Shown here piece by piece: positions 7,433-12,852 of a stretch of 12,852 bases of DNA (the first letter of the stretch is position 1; the number at the start of each line of letters is the position of its first letter). The notes under the pieces were generated by a model that made no database searches, had not been told where the DNA came from, and was given only the letters and a program-made list of their open reading frames with translations. The stretch comes from Pelotomaculum_B sp964543575. Lineage in GTDB: Bacteria > Bacillota > Desulfotomaculia > Desulfotomaculales > Pelotomaculaceae. Location of the stretch: assembly GCA_964543575.1 (NCBI GenBank), contig CAZIYV010000098.1:1-12852 (forward strand). Direction: 5' to 3'. The translations under genes and the position numbers were made by a program.

Positions 7433-8371
7433 ATGCCCAATGTTCAAGTATTAATCGCACCGCAGGAACTTTTGATTATAGGCGCCGCGGTGAAAACAGG
7501 TATTATTGAACAGCTTGCCAAAAATCCAATGACAGCTGACGAATTGGCTTTGGAGATAAGTGCCGACAACAGGGCGGTTTGGGTGGTTACTGAAGCGTTA
7601 GAGGCTCTTGGGTACCTCTCAAAGGACGAAAATAAGCTGAGGCTTAGTGAAGAAGCTGTAAATATGCTATATAATAAGGAATCTCCCAACTACACAGGTT
7701 TTTCTTTTATGCACCGCTATAATGTCACCAACTCGTGGATCCACCTGCCTGAGGTCATCCGGTCAGGCCAGCCTTTTCCAAGGGAAACCGGTCAGGAAAA
7801 CACGGAATATTTCATGGCGGCAATGGGCCACAGCGCCAGGGAAAATGCTTTGACTATCGCCGGTTTCTGCCTGGCAGGCTCAGGGGATTCACCAAAGGTA
7901 CTGGACATCGGCGGAGGCCCGCTGACTTACGCAAGAGCCTTTGCGGCAAGCGGCGCGAAGGTTACTGTACAGGATTTGCCCCATGTTGTTGAGTATATGT
8001 CAAGGTTTCTAAATGAGAATGAGAATATTGAAATGTTCGCTGGGGATTTTAACCTTGGCCTGTCTCCGGGTCCTTATGACCTGGCCTTCCTGGGAAACAT
8101 CTGTCACATATTCGGTGAACGGGAAAACAGGGAGCTTTTCAAAAAGGTGGCTGCTGTACTTAAAACAGACGGGAAAACAAATATCGTGGATTTTGTCAGA
8201 GGGAGCAACCCGATGGCTGCGGTTTTTGGTGTCAACATGCTGGTCAATACGAAAAACGGCGGCACCTGGACCTTTGCTGAGTATGGTGAATGGCTGGTCG
8301 AGGCCGGCTTCAGCAGCCCTGAGCTGAATTCGGTTGGCGGCAGGCAGATTATATCGGCGAAAAAGAGATAA
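7433..8371 (+). CDS. SAM-dependent methyltransferase, winged-helix O-methyltransferase type
   Basis: A 312-residue methyltransferase built like the plant and bacterial O-methyltransferase/hydroxyindole OMT family. The N-terminal winged-helix dimerisation domain (about 10-75) contains GIIEQLAKNPMTADELA and EALGYL. The Rossmann SAM domain has motif I VLDIGGGPL (156-164), the acidic SAM ribose contact region VTVQDLP (177-183), GDFN (204-207) and NICHIFGERENREL (222-235), whose His225 sits where plant enzymes have the catalytic base. The length is slightly below the usual 330-350 residues. A strong promoter and ribosome site indicate its own transcript. Substrate is unknown: a quinone or other phenolic product would suit the neighbourhood, but UbiE/MenG is the usual menaquinone methylase and this is not that family. 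Confidence 0.83.
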   Translation: MPNVQVLIAPQELLIIGAAVKTGIIEQLAKNPMTADELALEISADNRAVWVVTEALEALGYLSKDENKLRLSEEAVNMLYNKESPNYTGFSFMHRYNVTNSWIHLPEVIRSGQPFPRETGQENTEYFMAAMGHSARENALTIAGFCLAGSGDSPKVLDIGGGPLTYARAFAASGAKVTVQDLPHVVEYMSRFLNENENIEMFAGDFNLGLSPGPYDLAFLGNICHIFGERENRELFKKVAAVLKTDGKTNIVDFVRGSNPMAAVFGVNMLVNTKNGGTWTFAEYGEWLVEAGFSSPELNSVGGRQIISAKKR

Positions 8372-8454
8372 TGCAGGAAAGGTTATTTTGTGTATAGATA
8401 TAACGCCCGGGGAAAATATATAGTTAAAGAGTCTGGGGAAAGGGGGCGTTTAAA

Positions 8455-8649
8455 ATGTTGTCTTACAGGACCATTGCCGGCTTTGGAGCGGCTGCGCTGG
8501 CTTTTATAGCACTGTCAAAAATAAGCCGGCATTACAGGATCCATGCCGGTGAATCTGCAGGGTGCGCCAGAAAAGTGGCAGGCAGGATGGAAGGGATTAT
8601 CAGAAAACGCAGAACAGTAAATATTGATTTAACAAATGATGTAATTTAA
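8455..8649 (+). CDS. Small membrane-anchored protein of unknown function (64 aa)
   Basis: I do not recognise a family. The protein begins with a hydrophobic stretch of about 18 residues (around 6-23, rich in Ala and Gly), followed by a basic, soluble tail (RHYRIHAG, RKVAGRM, RKRR). This suggests a single N-terminal membrane anchor with the positive side in the cytoplasm. AAAGGGGG (8439-8446) lies 8 bases before the ATG, a good ribosome site, and a clear terminator follows the stop within 30 bases, so it is very likely a real gene and not noise. The upstream stretch 8390-8420 has a weak resemblance to a sigma-F promoter (GTGTA, 16 bases, GGAAAATATA) and no good sigma-A promoter. Confidence 0.68.
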   Translation: MLSYRTIAGFGAAALAFIALSKISRHYRIHAGESAGCARKVAGRMEGIIRKRRTVNIDLTNDVI

Positions 8650-8664
8650 TGAAATAATAATGAG

Positions 8665-8691
8665 AAAAGGGCCACTTAAGTGGTCTTTTTT
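8665..8691 (+). terminator. Rho-independent terminator after the 64-aa gene
   Basis: Stem GGCCAC / GTGGTC with a TTAA loop (8670-8685, including one G-T pair), flanked by an A run and followed by six T. The A/T flanks pair as well, so it could work on both strands. The AT-rich leader of the next gene starts immediately afterwards. Confidence 0.82.
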
Positions 8692-8695
8692 GTCG

Positions 8696-8722
8696 TATAA
8701 TATATATAAATATAATAGGAGG
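8696..8722 (+). promoter_or_regulatory. AT-rich promoter region and strong RBS of the DUF456 gene
   Basis: Two perfect TATAAT hexamers lie at 8696-8701 and 8711-8716. The candidate -35 boxes fall in the preceding terminator (TTGTCG at 8690-8695 is only 15 bases from the second hexamer), so which one is used is unclear. AGGAGG (8717-8722) is 8 bases before ATG 8731. Confidence 0.45.
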
Positions 8723-8730
8723 TTAGTGCT

Positions 8731-9213
8731 ATGTCCATTTTGGGAATGATTATAGCCGTCATTTTCTTTGTGGCAGGGGTTCTCGGCACACTGCTGCCCG
8801 CTCTGCCGGGAGCGCCTTTGATCTGGCTGGGTATGCTTTTTTACGGCCTGCTGGTAAAGTTCAACAACCTCCCATGGACATTTTTTCTCGGTCAGGGTTT
8901 AGCTGTGGCATTAATATTTTTTATTGATTACCTGGCGGGTGTATGGGGTGTCAACCGTTACGGCGGTTCGAAGGAGTCTGCCTGGGGCAGCGTCCTGGGC
9001 GGTCTGCTGGGTGTTATAATACTTGGTCCTTTTGGCTTAATCTTCGGACCATTCATCGGGGCTGTAGCGGGAGAACTTTATAACAAGCGGCCGTTTGAAA
9101 AAGCTTTTCGGGTTGGTATGGGTACCATAATTGGATTTATGGGTGGAGTGGTATTAAAGCTGGCTATAGAGGCAATTATGATCATATGGTTTTTTATCGC
9201 TGTGGCCAAGTGA
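8731..9213 (+). CDS. DUF456 family membrane protein
   Basis: A 160-residue, very hydrophobic protein that matches the DUF456 family as I know it: an N-terminal double helix around a GTLLPALPGAPLIWLG turn (residues about 4-45), a third helix (about 50-70) ending in DYLAGVWGVNRYGGS, a glycine-rich helical pair (about 84-115, GLLGVIILGPFGLIFGPFIG) with GxxxG-type packing, and a C-terminal helix (about 130-157). Length is typical for the family. Function is unknown; no catalytic residues are evident. The gene has its own leader and is followed by a hairpin repeat whose first three bases form the TGA stop. It converges on the aminotransferase gene, with a strong shared hairpin between them. Confidence 0.88.
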   Translation: MSILGMIIAVIFFVAGVLGTLLPALPGAPLIWLGMLFYGLLVKFNNLPWTFFLGQGLAVALIFFIDYLAGVWGVNRYGGSKESAWGSVLGGLLGVIILGPFGLIFGPFIGAVAGELYNKRPFEKAFRVGMGTIIGFMGGVVLKLAIEAIMIIWFFIAVAK

Positions 9214-9239
9214 GACAAGGGGACGGTTCTCTCGTCTCA
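9211..9239. repeat. Hairpin repeat unit at the DUF456 stop codon
   Basis: A 29-base imperfect inverted repeat: TGAGAC at 9211-9216 pairs with GTCTCA at 9234-9239, and the inner arms continue to give 12 of 13 pairs (two of them G-T) around a CGG loop. The central core GGGGACGGTTCTC is a sequence I associate from memory with small dispersed palindromes in Clostridia and Peptococcaceae genomes, often near REP-associated tyrosine transposases. Only one complete copy is in this window. Its first three bases are the DUF456 stop codon. Confidence 0.55.
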
Positions 9240-9284
9240 TTCCTCTTGAGATATCTATGATGGCATTCCATGTTTGATATATTT

Positions 9285-9320
9285 AGCGCCCCGGGTTTAA
9301 TCAGCCCGGGGCGCTTATTT
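9285..9320. terminator. Strong shared hairpin between convergent DUF456 and aminotransferase genes
   Basis: Perfect 11-base stem AGCGCCCCGGG (9285-9295) / CCCGGGGCGCT (9305-9315) with a 9-base loop, followed on the plus strand by TTATTT. It is best as the terminator of the plus-strand DUF456 transcript; on the minus strand the downstream tract is AAATATA, so termination of the aminotransferase transcript would rest on the stem alone. Confidence 0.75.
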
Positions 9321-9338
9321 CTGTATTATTAACAGAGG

Positions 9339-10529
9339 TCAGGAGATCATGCCCATCTCGCGGGCCAGTGTCTTGAAAGCCGGCAGGGAGTTAAGAATAA
9401 TCTGCTTATCGATACAATATGAGATCCTGAAGTATCCCGGCGCTCCGAAGCCGCTGCCGGGCACCAGCAGAATATTGTGTTTTTGCGCGGCCATGACAAA
9501 GGCCACATCATCCGGGATAGGAGAGGCGGGGAACATGTAAAAAGCGCCCTGCGGCTTAACCATTTTAAAGCCCAGGTCAATAAGACTATTGTAAAGGATA
9601 TCTCTTTTTTCCTGGTACATGCCGATGTCCACGCTCTCACGCTGCAGTCCCGCCACGATACGCTGCATTAACGCGGGAGCATTCACAAAACCTAGAGTGC
9701 GGTTGCAGAAAACAAGTCCCTCCATCAGTAATAAGGCATCTTCGATCAACGGTGAAAATGCTATGTAGCCAATGCGTTCTCCGGGAAGAGCCAGGTCCTT
9801 GCTGTGGGAGGTTACAACTATACTGTTTTTAATGCGGGTAAATACACTGGGCACTTTGATGCCGTCATATACAATTTTCGCGTATGGTTCATCAGAAATT
9901 ACAAAGATAGGGTTTCCCAGTTCCTTCTCTTTAACTGTAATTAATCTGCCAAGTTCATCAAGAGAATCACTGTCATAAACCACTCCGGTCGGGTTATTGG
10001 GGCTATTAATAATTATCGCCCTGGTCAGAGGAGTTATGGCTTTGCTGATCGCGTCATGATCCAGTTTGAATTCAGAAGTGGTTGGCGCCTCTTTAACAAC
10101 GCCGCCGTGGTTATCAATGTAGAATTTGTATTCCACAAAATAAGGGGACAGAATGATCACTTCATCGCCCCGGTCCAGGAGGGTTTTTAGTACCACGTTT
10201 AACGCTCCGCCAGCGCCACAGGTCATAACAATATTATTTTTATTAAAAGAAAGGGATGTTTGTTCCGCCAGCACATCAGCCACAGCCTGGCGGGTTTCAG
10301 GATAGCCGGCGTTGCTCATGTAGCGGTGCATGCCCGGAACCGGCTCCATGGCCAGCCTTTTTAATTCGTTTTTAAAGGCGTCCGGAGGTTCGACATCCGG
10401 GTTGCCGAGTGTAAAGTCATATACTTTATCGTAGCCATGTATTTTCCTGAGCCTTTCTCCTTCTTCAAACATTTTACGAATCCACGAAGCCTTGGCAAGA
10501 AGCTTTTGAATATTGCCGGATATTGCCAA
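9339..10529 (-). CDS. Pyridoxal-phosphate-dependent aminotransferase, class I/II (aspartate/alanine type)
   Basis: A 396-residue fold-type I aminotransferase. Visible motifs: LGNPDVEPP (41-49, in place of the common GEPD substrate loop), the glycine-rich PLP phosphate loop CGAGGALN (104-111), SPNNPTG (176-182, the Asn that contacts PLP), DEPY (213-216), the Schiff-base lysine K244 in SHSKDLALPGERIGY, and Arg368 in FRISYC, which binds the substrate carboxylate. All catalytic residues are present. It starts at TTG 10529, with TAGGAG centred about 10 bases upstream on the minus strand. It is monocistronic, facing the DUF456 gene. Substrate (aspartate, alanine or an aromatic amino acid) cannot be told from motifs. 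hisG lies about 1.7 kb away but on the other strand, so a histidinol-phosphate role is not supported. Confidence 0.9.
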   Translation of the reverse strand: MAISGNIQKLLAKASWIRKMFEEGERLRKIHGYDKVYDFTLGNPDVEPPDAFKNELKRLAMEPVPGMHRYMSNAGYPETRQAVADVLAEQTSLSFNKNNIVMTCGAGGALNVVLKTLLDRGDEVIILSPYFVEYKFYIDNHGGVVKEAPTTSEFKLDHDAISKAITPLTRAIIINSPNNPTGVVYDSDSLDELGRLITVKEKELGNPIFVISDEPYAKIVYDGIKVPSVFTRIKNSIVVTSHSKDLALPGERIGYIAFSPLIEDALLLMEGLVFCNRTLGFVNAPALMQRIVAGLQRESVDIGMYQEKRDILYNSLIDLGFKMVKPQGAFYMFPASPIPDDVAFVMAAQKHNILLVPGSGFGAPGYFRISYCIDKQIILNSLPAFKTLAREMGMIS

Positions 10530-10570
10530 TTAAACTCACTCCTAACCGATAAAAAATTATTACTGTTCGT

Positions 10571-10598
10571 ATCTTACATCATTTTAAAAAAAATTCAA
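10571..10598 (-). promoter_or_regulatory. Candidate sigma-A promoter of the aminotransferase gene
   Basis: On the minus strand: -35 TTGAAT (10593-10598), spacer 16 containing a T-rich tract, -10 TAAGAT (10571-10576). Each box matches four of six consensus positions. Confidence 0.4.
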
Positions 10599-10662
10599 GC
10601 TATAAAGTTCTTGTTTATCAGGGGTCCGGCAAAGAGCGACATAACCTTGCAATAAAACCCCC

Positions 10663-10691
10663 TGGATATTAATTATAAGGCCATTTATAAT
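10663..10691 (+). promoter_or_regulatory. Sigma-A promoter of the AbrB-like gene
   Basis: -35 TGGATA (10663-10668, four of six), spacer 17, perfect -10 TATAAT (10686-10691). AAGGGGAG (10719-10726) is the ribosome site, 5 bases before ATG 10732. Confidence 0.6.
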
Positions 10692-10731
10692 AAATAAGCC
10701 GGCGGAAATTACAGCAACAAGGGGAGATTTC

Positions 10732-10917
10732 ATGGTAAAATTATCTTGTGTCACTCCCGACGGTCAGGTTACAATCCCACGCTCTATTATGAAAACTCTT
10801 GGGATTAAGCAAGGAAACGACATATTAATTGAGGTTGAAAACGGCCGTCTGATCTTAAAGAAAATTGAAATTACATGTGAGAATAATTGTAAAAACCTGA
10901 TTTATAGCGTCGGATAA
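10732..10917 (+). CDS. AbrB/SpoVT-type DNA-binding domain protein (61 aa)
   Basis: A single swapped-hairpin AbrB domain: VTPDGQVTIPRSIMKTLGIKQGNDILIEVENGRLILKK is represented by the hallmarks GQVTIPRSI (11-19), LGIKQGND (23-30) and LILKK (40-44). Such domains form dimers that bind DNA, either as global transition-state or sporulation regulators or as antitoxins. The C-terminal tail of about 17 residues has CENNC, two cysteines that might bind metal or form a disulfide, followed by a short hydrophobic end. No toxin frame is next to it; the gene has its own promoter and terminator, so a stand-alone regulator is more likely than half of a toxin-antitoxin pair. It is close to AbrB length for the N domain only and lacks the AbrB or SpoVT C-terminal domain. 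The target is unknown. Confidence 0.85.
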   Translation: MVKLSCVTPDGQVTIPRSIMKTLGIKQGNDILIEVENGRLILKKIEITCENNCKNLIYSVG

Positions 10918-10945
10918 ATTAAGATGGTTAATTTTATTAAGTAAC

Positions 10946-10973
10946 AAAAAGCGGTTCAAATGAACCGCTTTTT
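10946..10973. terminator. Bidirectional-looking terminator after the AbrB-like gene
   Basis: Near-perfect palindrome: AAAAGCGGTTCA (10947-10958) and its complement (10961-10972) around AA. The stem ends in A/T runs, so it gives a T tract on either strand. Confidence 0.88.
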
Positions 10974-11101
10974 GTTTGAAGGTAGACCGTAGTATTTAAA
11001 TAAATGGACTTTCCCAACTTGTCTTAAAAATTGTATGTAATATTACGTTTTTAAATCGGTCAGACAGTAGTATATATTAAAATAAAAAGGAATGATTTAA
11101 G

Positions 11102-12112
11102 ATGCCACTGTCTGTCGTTGAACTAGTATGGTTTTGGGAGGGACTCGATGGCCCTGTTTTGGTAGGTTGGGGAAATCTGCTTGGTGAAAGACCGAATTTG
11201 GCGGCAGCGGCAGGTAAAAATCTTTATCTTTTTACCCCTTCCGATGCGGGATATGTTCTTAGCCAGACAGTTGAGGTCAGGTCGCAGGTTCTGAGCCTGG
11301 ACGTTGGCTTGGCTGTTGCACCGCCGCAATATATTATACTGGGACTTGATGACAGGTTGGTTATTTACGGTATTAGACAGGGTGTGCTGGCCGAACTGTG
11401 GGAGACTGAACCGGAACCGGGCGCCCGCTTTGTTGACCTCAACCTGTCGGATATAGACGGTGATGGCAGGCAGGAAGTGATTGCCGCTTCGGAGGGCAGG
11501 GACTCACTTTTTATTTACAGGGTGGTTGAGAGAACAACTGGAGAACCACAACTTGAAATACTGGCGATCAGGGTACTGCCTGGCCCGGCCCAGAAAGTGA
11601 CCACTGTGCCGGGTGCTCCGGGAAGCCTGCCTTTGATCGTGGCGGCCTATAAAAATGACAGCACTTCAGGCCTGCTCACGCTGACTTATACAGAGAGGGG
11701 CTTAGCAGAAGGACCTGTATTATTAAACTTGCCCGCTTCTGTAGCCTCATTAACTGCAGGTGATTTGAGCAGAGGGCAGGGAGAAGAACTGGCCTGGGGA
11801 GGAGGGGACGGTTCTGTGAGAGTAATGGAAGTAGGACAGCTGACAACACTGTTGACTACGAATAACTTAGGCAGCGTCATACCAGCTTTAATAGCCGGCA
11901 ACCTGGCTAGAGAGACAACCGATACGCTGATAGCCGGTACACCCGGGGGGTATCTTTTTGGTTTTACAGCACCGGTTGAAAGCACTTCTCCTGACTGGGC
12001 GGTCAGGATAGGCCGGCCTGTTAACAGTATGGCTTTGAATGAAGATGGGCTATTGGGATTGGGTACTGCCGACGGAGGCGTTCAGGTATGGCTGCTGACT
12101 GGGACGGTATGA
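11102..12112 (+). CDS. Probable seven-bladed beta-propeller protein (FG-GAP/VCBS-like), function unknown
   Basis: A 336-residue protein made of seven related segments of the form 'small residues, then LIAxG..G.LyiF': about 21-46, 66-91, 113-141, 169-197, 217-244, 263-290 and 311-332. Segment three holds a full calcium-loop consensus DIDGDGRQE (117-125); in the others it has decayed (for example AGDLSRGQGEEL and AGNLARETTDTL). This fits a seven-bladed propeller of the FG-GAP/VCBS type. Such proteins are mostly secreted, but this one begins MPLSVVELVWFW with no signal peptide, so it may act in the cytoplasm; an unrecognised upstream start could change that. AAAAGG lies about 11 bases before the ATG. 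A promoter is not clear in the 184-base gap upstream. hisG follows but has its own promoter, so the two need not be linked. Confidence 0.65.
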   Translation: MPLSVVELVWFWEGLDGPVLVGWGNLLGERPNLAAAAGKNLYLFTPSDAGYVLSQTVEVRSQVLSLDVGLAVAPPQYIILGLDDRLVIYGIRQGVLAELWETEPEPGARFVDLNLSDIDGDGRQEVIAASEGRDSLFIYRVVERTTGEPQLEILAIRVLPGPAQKVTTVPGAPGSLPLIVAAYKNDSTSGLLTLTYTERGLAEGPVLLNLPASVASLTAGDLSRGQGEELAWGGGDGSVRVMEVGQLTTLLTTNNLGSVIPALIAGNLARETTDTLIAGTPGGYLFGFTAPVESTSPDWAVRIGRPVNSMALNEDGLLGLGTADGGVQVWLLTGTV

Positions 12113-12145
12113 AAACTTATTGATGTCTCAACCTTGTCACTTGTA

Positions 12146-12174
12146 TTGACACCCTGAAAACCTGAAGGTATACT
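12146..12174 (+). promoter_or_regulatory. Sigma-A promoter of hisG
   Basis: -35 TTGACA (12146-12151, perfect), spacer 17, -10 TATACT (12169-12174, five of six). Transcription would start near 12181, leaving about 45 bases of leader. That is too short for a T-box riboswitch; only a small CCAG/CTGG hairpin (12194-12207) is seen just before the ribosome site. Confidence 0.85.
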
Positions 12175-12210
12175 TTAAGATTGTAAGCATGACCCAGTGA
12201 AATCTGGCAG

Positions 12211-12217
12211 AGGAGGT
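12211..12217 (+). promoter_or_regulatory. Ribosome binding site fixing the TTG start of hisG
   Basis: AGGAGGT, 8 bases before TTG 12226. The TTG gives the expected N-terminus KLRLGLPKGSL. Confidence 0.85.
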
Positions 12218-12225
12218 AATTAATT

Positions 12226-12852
12226 TTGAAGTTGCGTTTGGGCTTGCCTAAAGGAAGCCTTCAGGAAGCTACTTTTAACCTGTTTAAACAGGCTGGTTTT
12301 GATTTTACCATACGTTCACGCTCTTACTTCCCCGCTGTAAACGATCCAGAGCTGGAAGTAGTTCTTATGCGAGCCCAGGAAATTCCCCGTTATGTCAATG
12401 AAGGGGTGCTTGATGCCGGCATAAGCGGCCTGGATTGGATTCTTGAGAACGAAGCGGATGTGGTAGAGGTTGCCGACCTGGTCTATGCTAAAAGCACATC
12501 TAATCCAATCCGTCTGGTAATTGCCGTGGCCAAAGACAGTGATATTATGGCAGTAGCGGATCTTAAAGGTAGAAGAATTGCCACTGAACTGGTTAAGGTG
12601 ACCAAAAAATACCTTAAAGACAACGGTGTTGAAGCTTCTGTGGAATTCTCCTACGGAGCTACTGAAGTAAAGGTGCCTGATCTGGTTGACGCCATAGCGG
12701 ACATTACAGAAACCGGCAGTTCAATAAAAGCGAACAACCTGCGCATTATTGCCACCATACTGGAATCCACTACCAGGTTTCATGCCAATAAGGCTGCATG
12801 GGCAGACCCCTGGAAAAAGGAAAAAATGCAAAATATGGCGGTCCTTCTGCAG
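12226..12852 (+). CDS. hisG: ATP phosphoribosyltransferase, N-terminal part (3' end outside window)
   Basis: HisG joins ATP and PRPP in the first, feedback-controlled step of histidine synthesis. From TTG 12226, 209 codons are visible and the frame is open at the window end. Motifs: LGLPKGSLQE (residues 5-14), SGLDWILEN, the segment IATELVKVTKKYL, and the PRPP-binding loop GATEVKVPDLVDAI followed by TETGSS. The ATELV.VTKKYL form and the still-open frame at WKKEKMQNMAVLLQ favour the long form (about 290 residues with a C-terminal histidine-binding domain) over the short form that needs HisZ. No hisZ gene lies upstream, which agrees. It is probably the first gene of a his operon extending to the right. 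Confidence 0.93.
   Translation, partial: MKLRLGLPKGSLQEATFNLFKQAGFDFTIRSRSYFPAVNDPELEVVLMRAQEIPRYVNEGVLDAGISGLDWILENEADVVEVADLVYAKSTSNPIRLVIAVAKDSDIMAVADLKGRRIATELVKVTKKYLKDNGVEASVEFSYGATEVKVPDLVDAIADITETGSSIKANNLRIIATILESTTRFHANKAAWADPWKKEKMQNMAVLLQ

Noticed and set aside
9211..9247. Possible selenocysteine read-through of the TGA that ends the DUF456 gene, given selAB nearby
   Set aside because: The frame after TGA has no conserved-looking protein and meets another TGA after eleven codons; the family length is already complete. The TGA stops of the reductase, amidase and propeller genes also gave no convincing extension.
10732..10980. Toxin-antitoxin module built on the AbrB-like protein
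   Set aside because: No toxin-sized frame adjoins it, and its own terminator follows the stop within 30 bases.
11803..11815. A 13-base copy of AGGGGACGGTTCT, identical to part of the hairpin repeat at 9218-9230
   Set aside because: It lies within the propeller coding sequence as codons for GDGS, lacks the pairing arms, and a shared 13-mer is expected by chance in a window of this size.
12175..12225. Riboswitch or T-box in the hisG leader
   Set aside because: The leader is only about 45 bases and has just a four-base hairpin; no T-box sequence is present.

Overview
The window looks like chromosome from an anaerobic, spore-forming, low-to-moderate GC Bacillota, most like the Peptococcaceae (Desulfotomaculum/Pelotomaculum-type). 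This is an inference from protein character and gene mix: bacterial selenocysteine machinery, a CwlD-type spore cortex amidase behind a sigma-E-like promoter, AbrB/SpoVT-type DNA binding, isoprenoid-quinone genes, strong AGGAGG ribosome sites and frequent TTG starts. I see no phage, CRISPR array, insertion sequence with a transposase, rRNA or tRNA gene. The window is ordinary core chromosome with some under-annotated details.

Layout. (1) 1-2775: the 3' part of selA and a complete selB, a selenocysteine-insertion operon closed by a terminator. selB begins at a CTG codon, and the first ATG would remove the GTPase P-loop. (2) 2873-6440: an isoprenoid block. A geranylgeranyl-reductase-family flavoprotein (+) converges on a two-gene minus-strand operon (long-chain polyprenyl diphosphate synthase, then a divergent MenA/UbiA-type prenyltransferase). 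Divergent from that operon is a small LpdD-like protein of the family tied to prenylated-FMN decarboxylases. Together they fit late menaquinone synthesis or tailoring: side chain, prenylation, decarboxylation and side-chain saturation. (3) 6493-7314: cwlD-like amidase with a sporulation-type promoter. (4) 7433-9213: a SAM methyltransferase of the winged-helix/O-methyltransferase type behind a good sigma-A promoter, an unknown 64-residue membrane-anchored protein, and a DUF456 membrane protein whose stop codon lies in a hairpin repeat. (5) 9339-10529 (-): a class I/II aminotransferase. (6) 10732-10917: a stand-alone AbrB-like regulator with its own promoter and terminator. (7) 11102-12112: a probable seven-bladed beta-propeller with no signal peptide. 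(8) 12226-end: hisG, with a TTG start and a near-consensus sigma-A promoter, running off the window.

The most useful points for a second look are the quinone/prFMN gene set with an unusual UbiA active site, the sigma-E-like promoter that bears on the cwlD start, the corrected selB start, the undescribed intracellular propeller, and the hairpin repeat at the DUF456 stop. No intergenic stretch exceeds about 200 bases.
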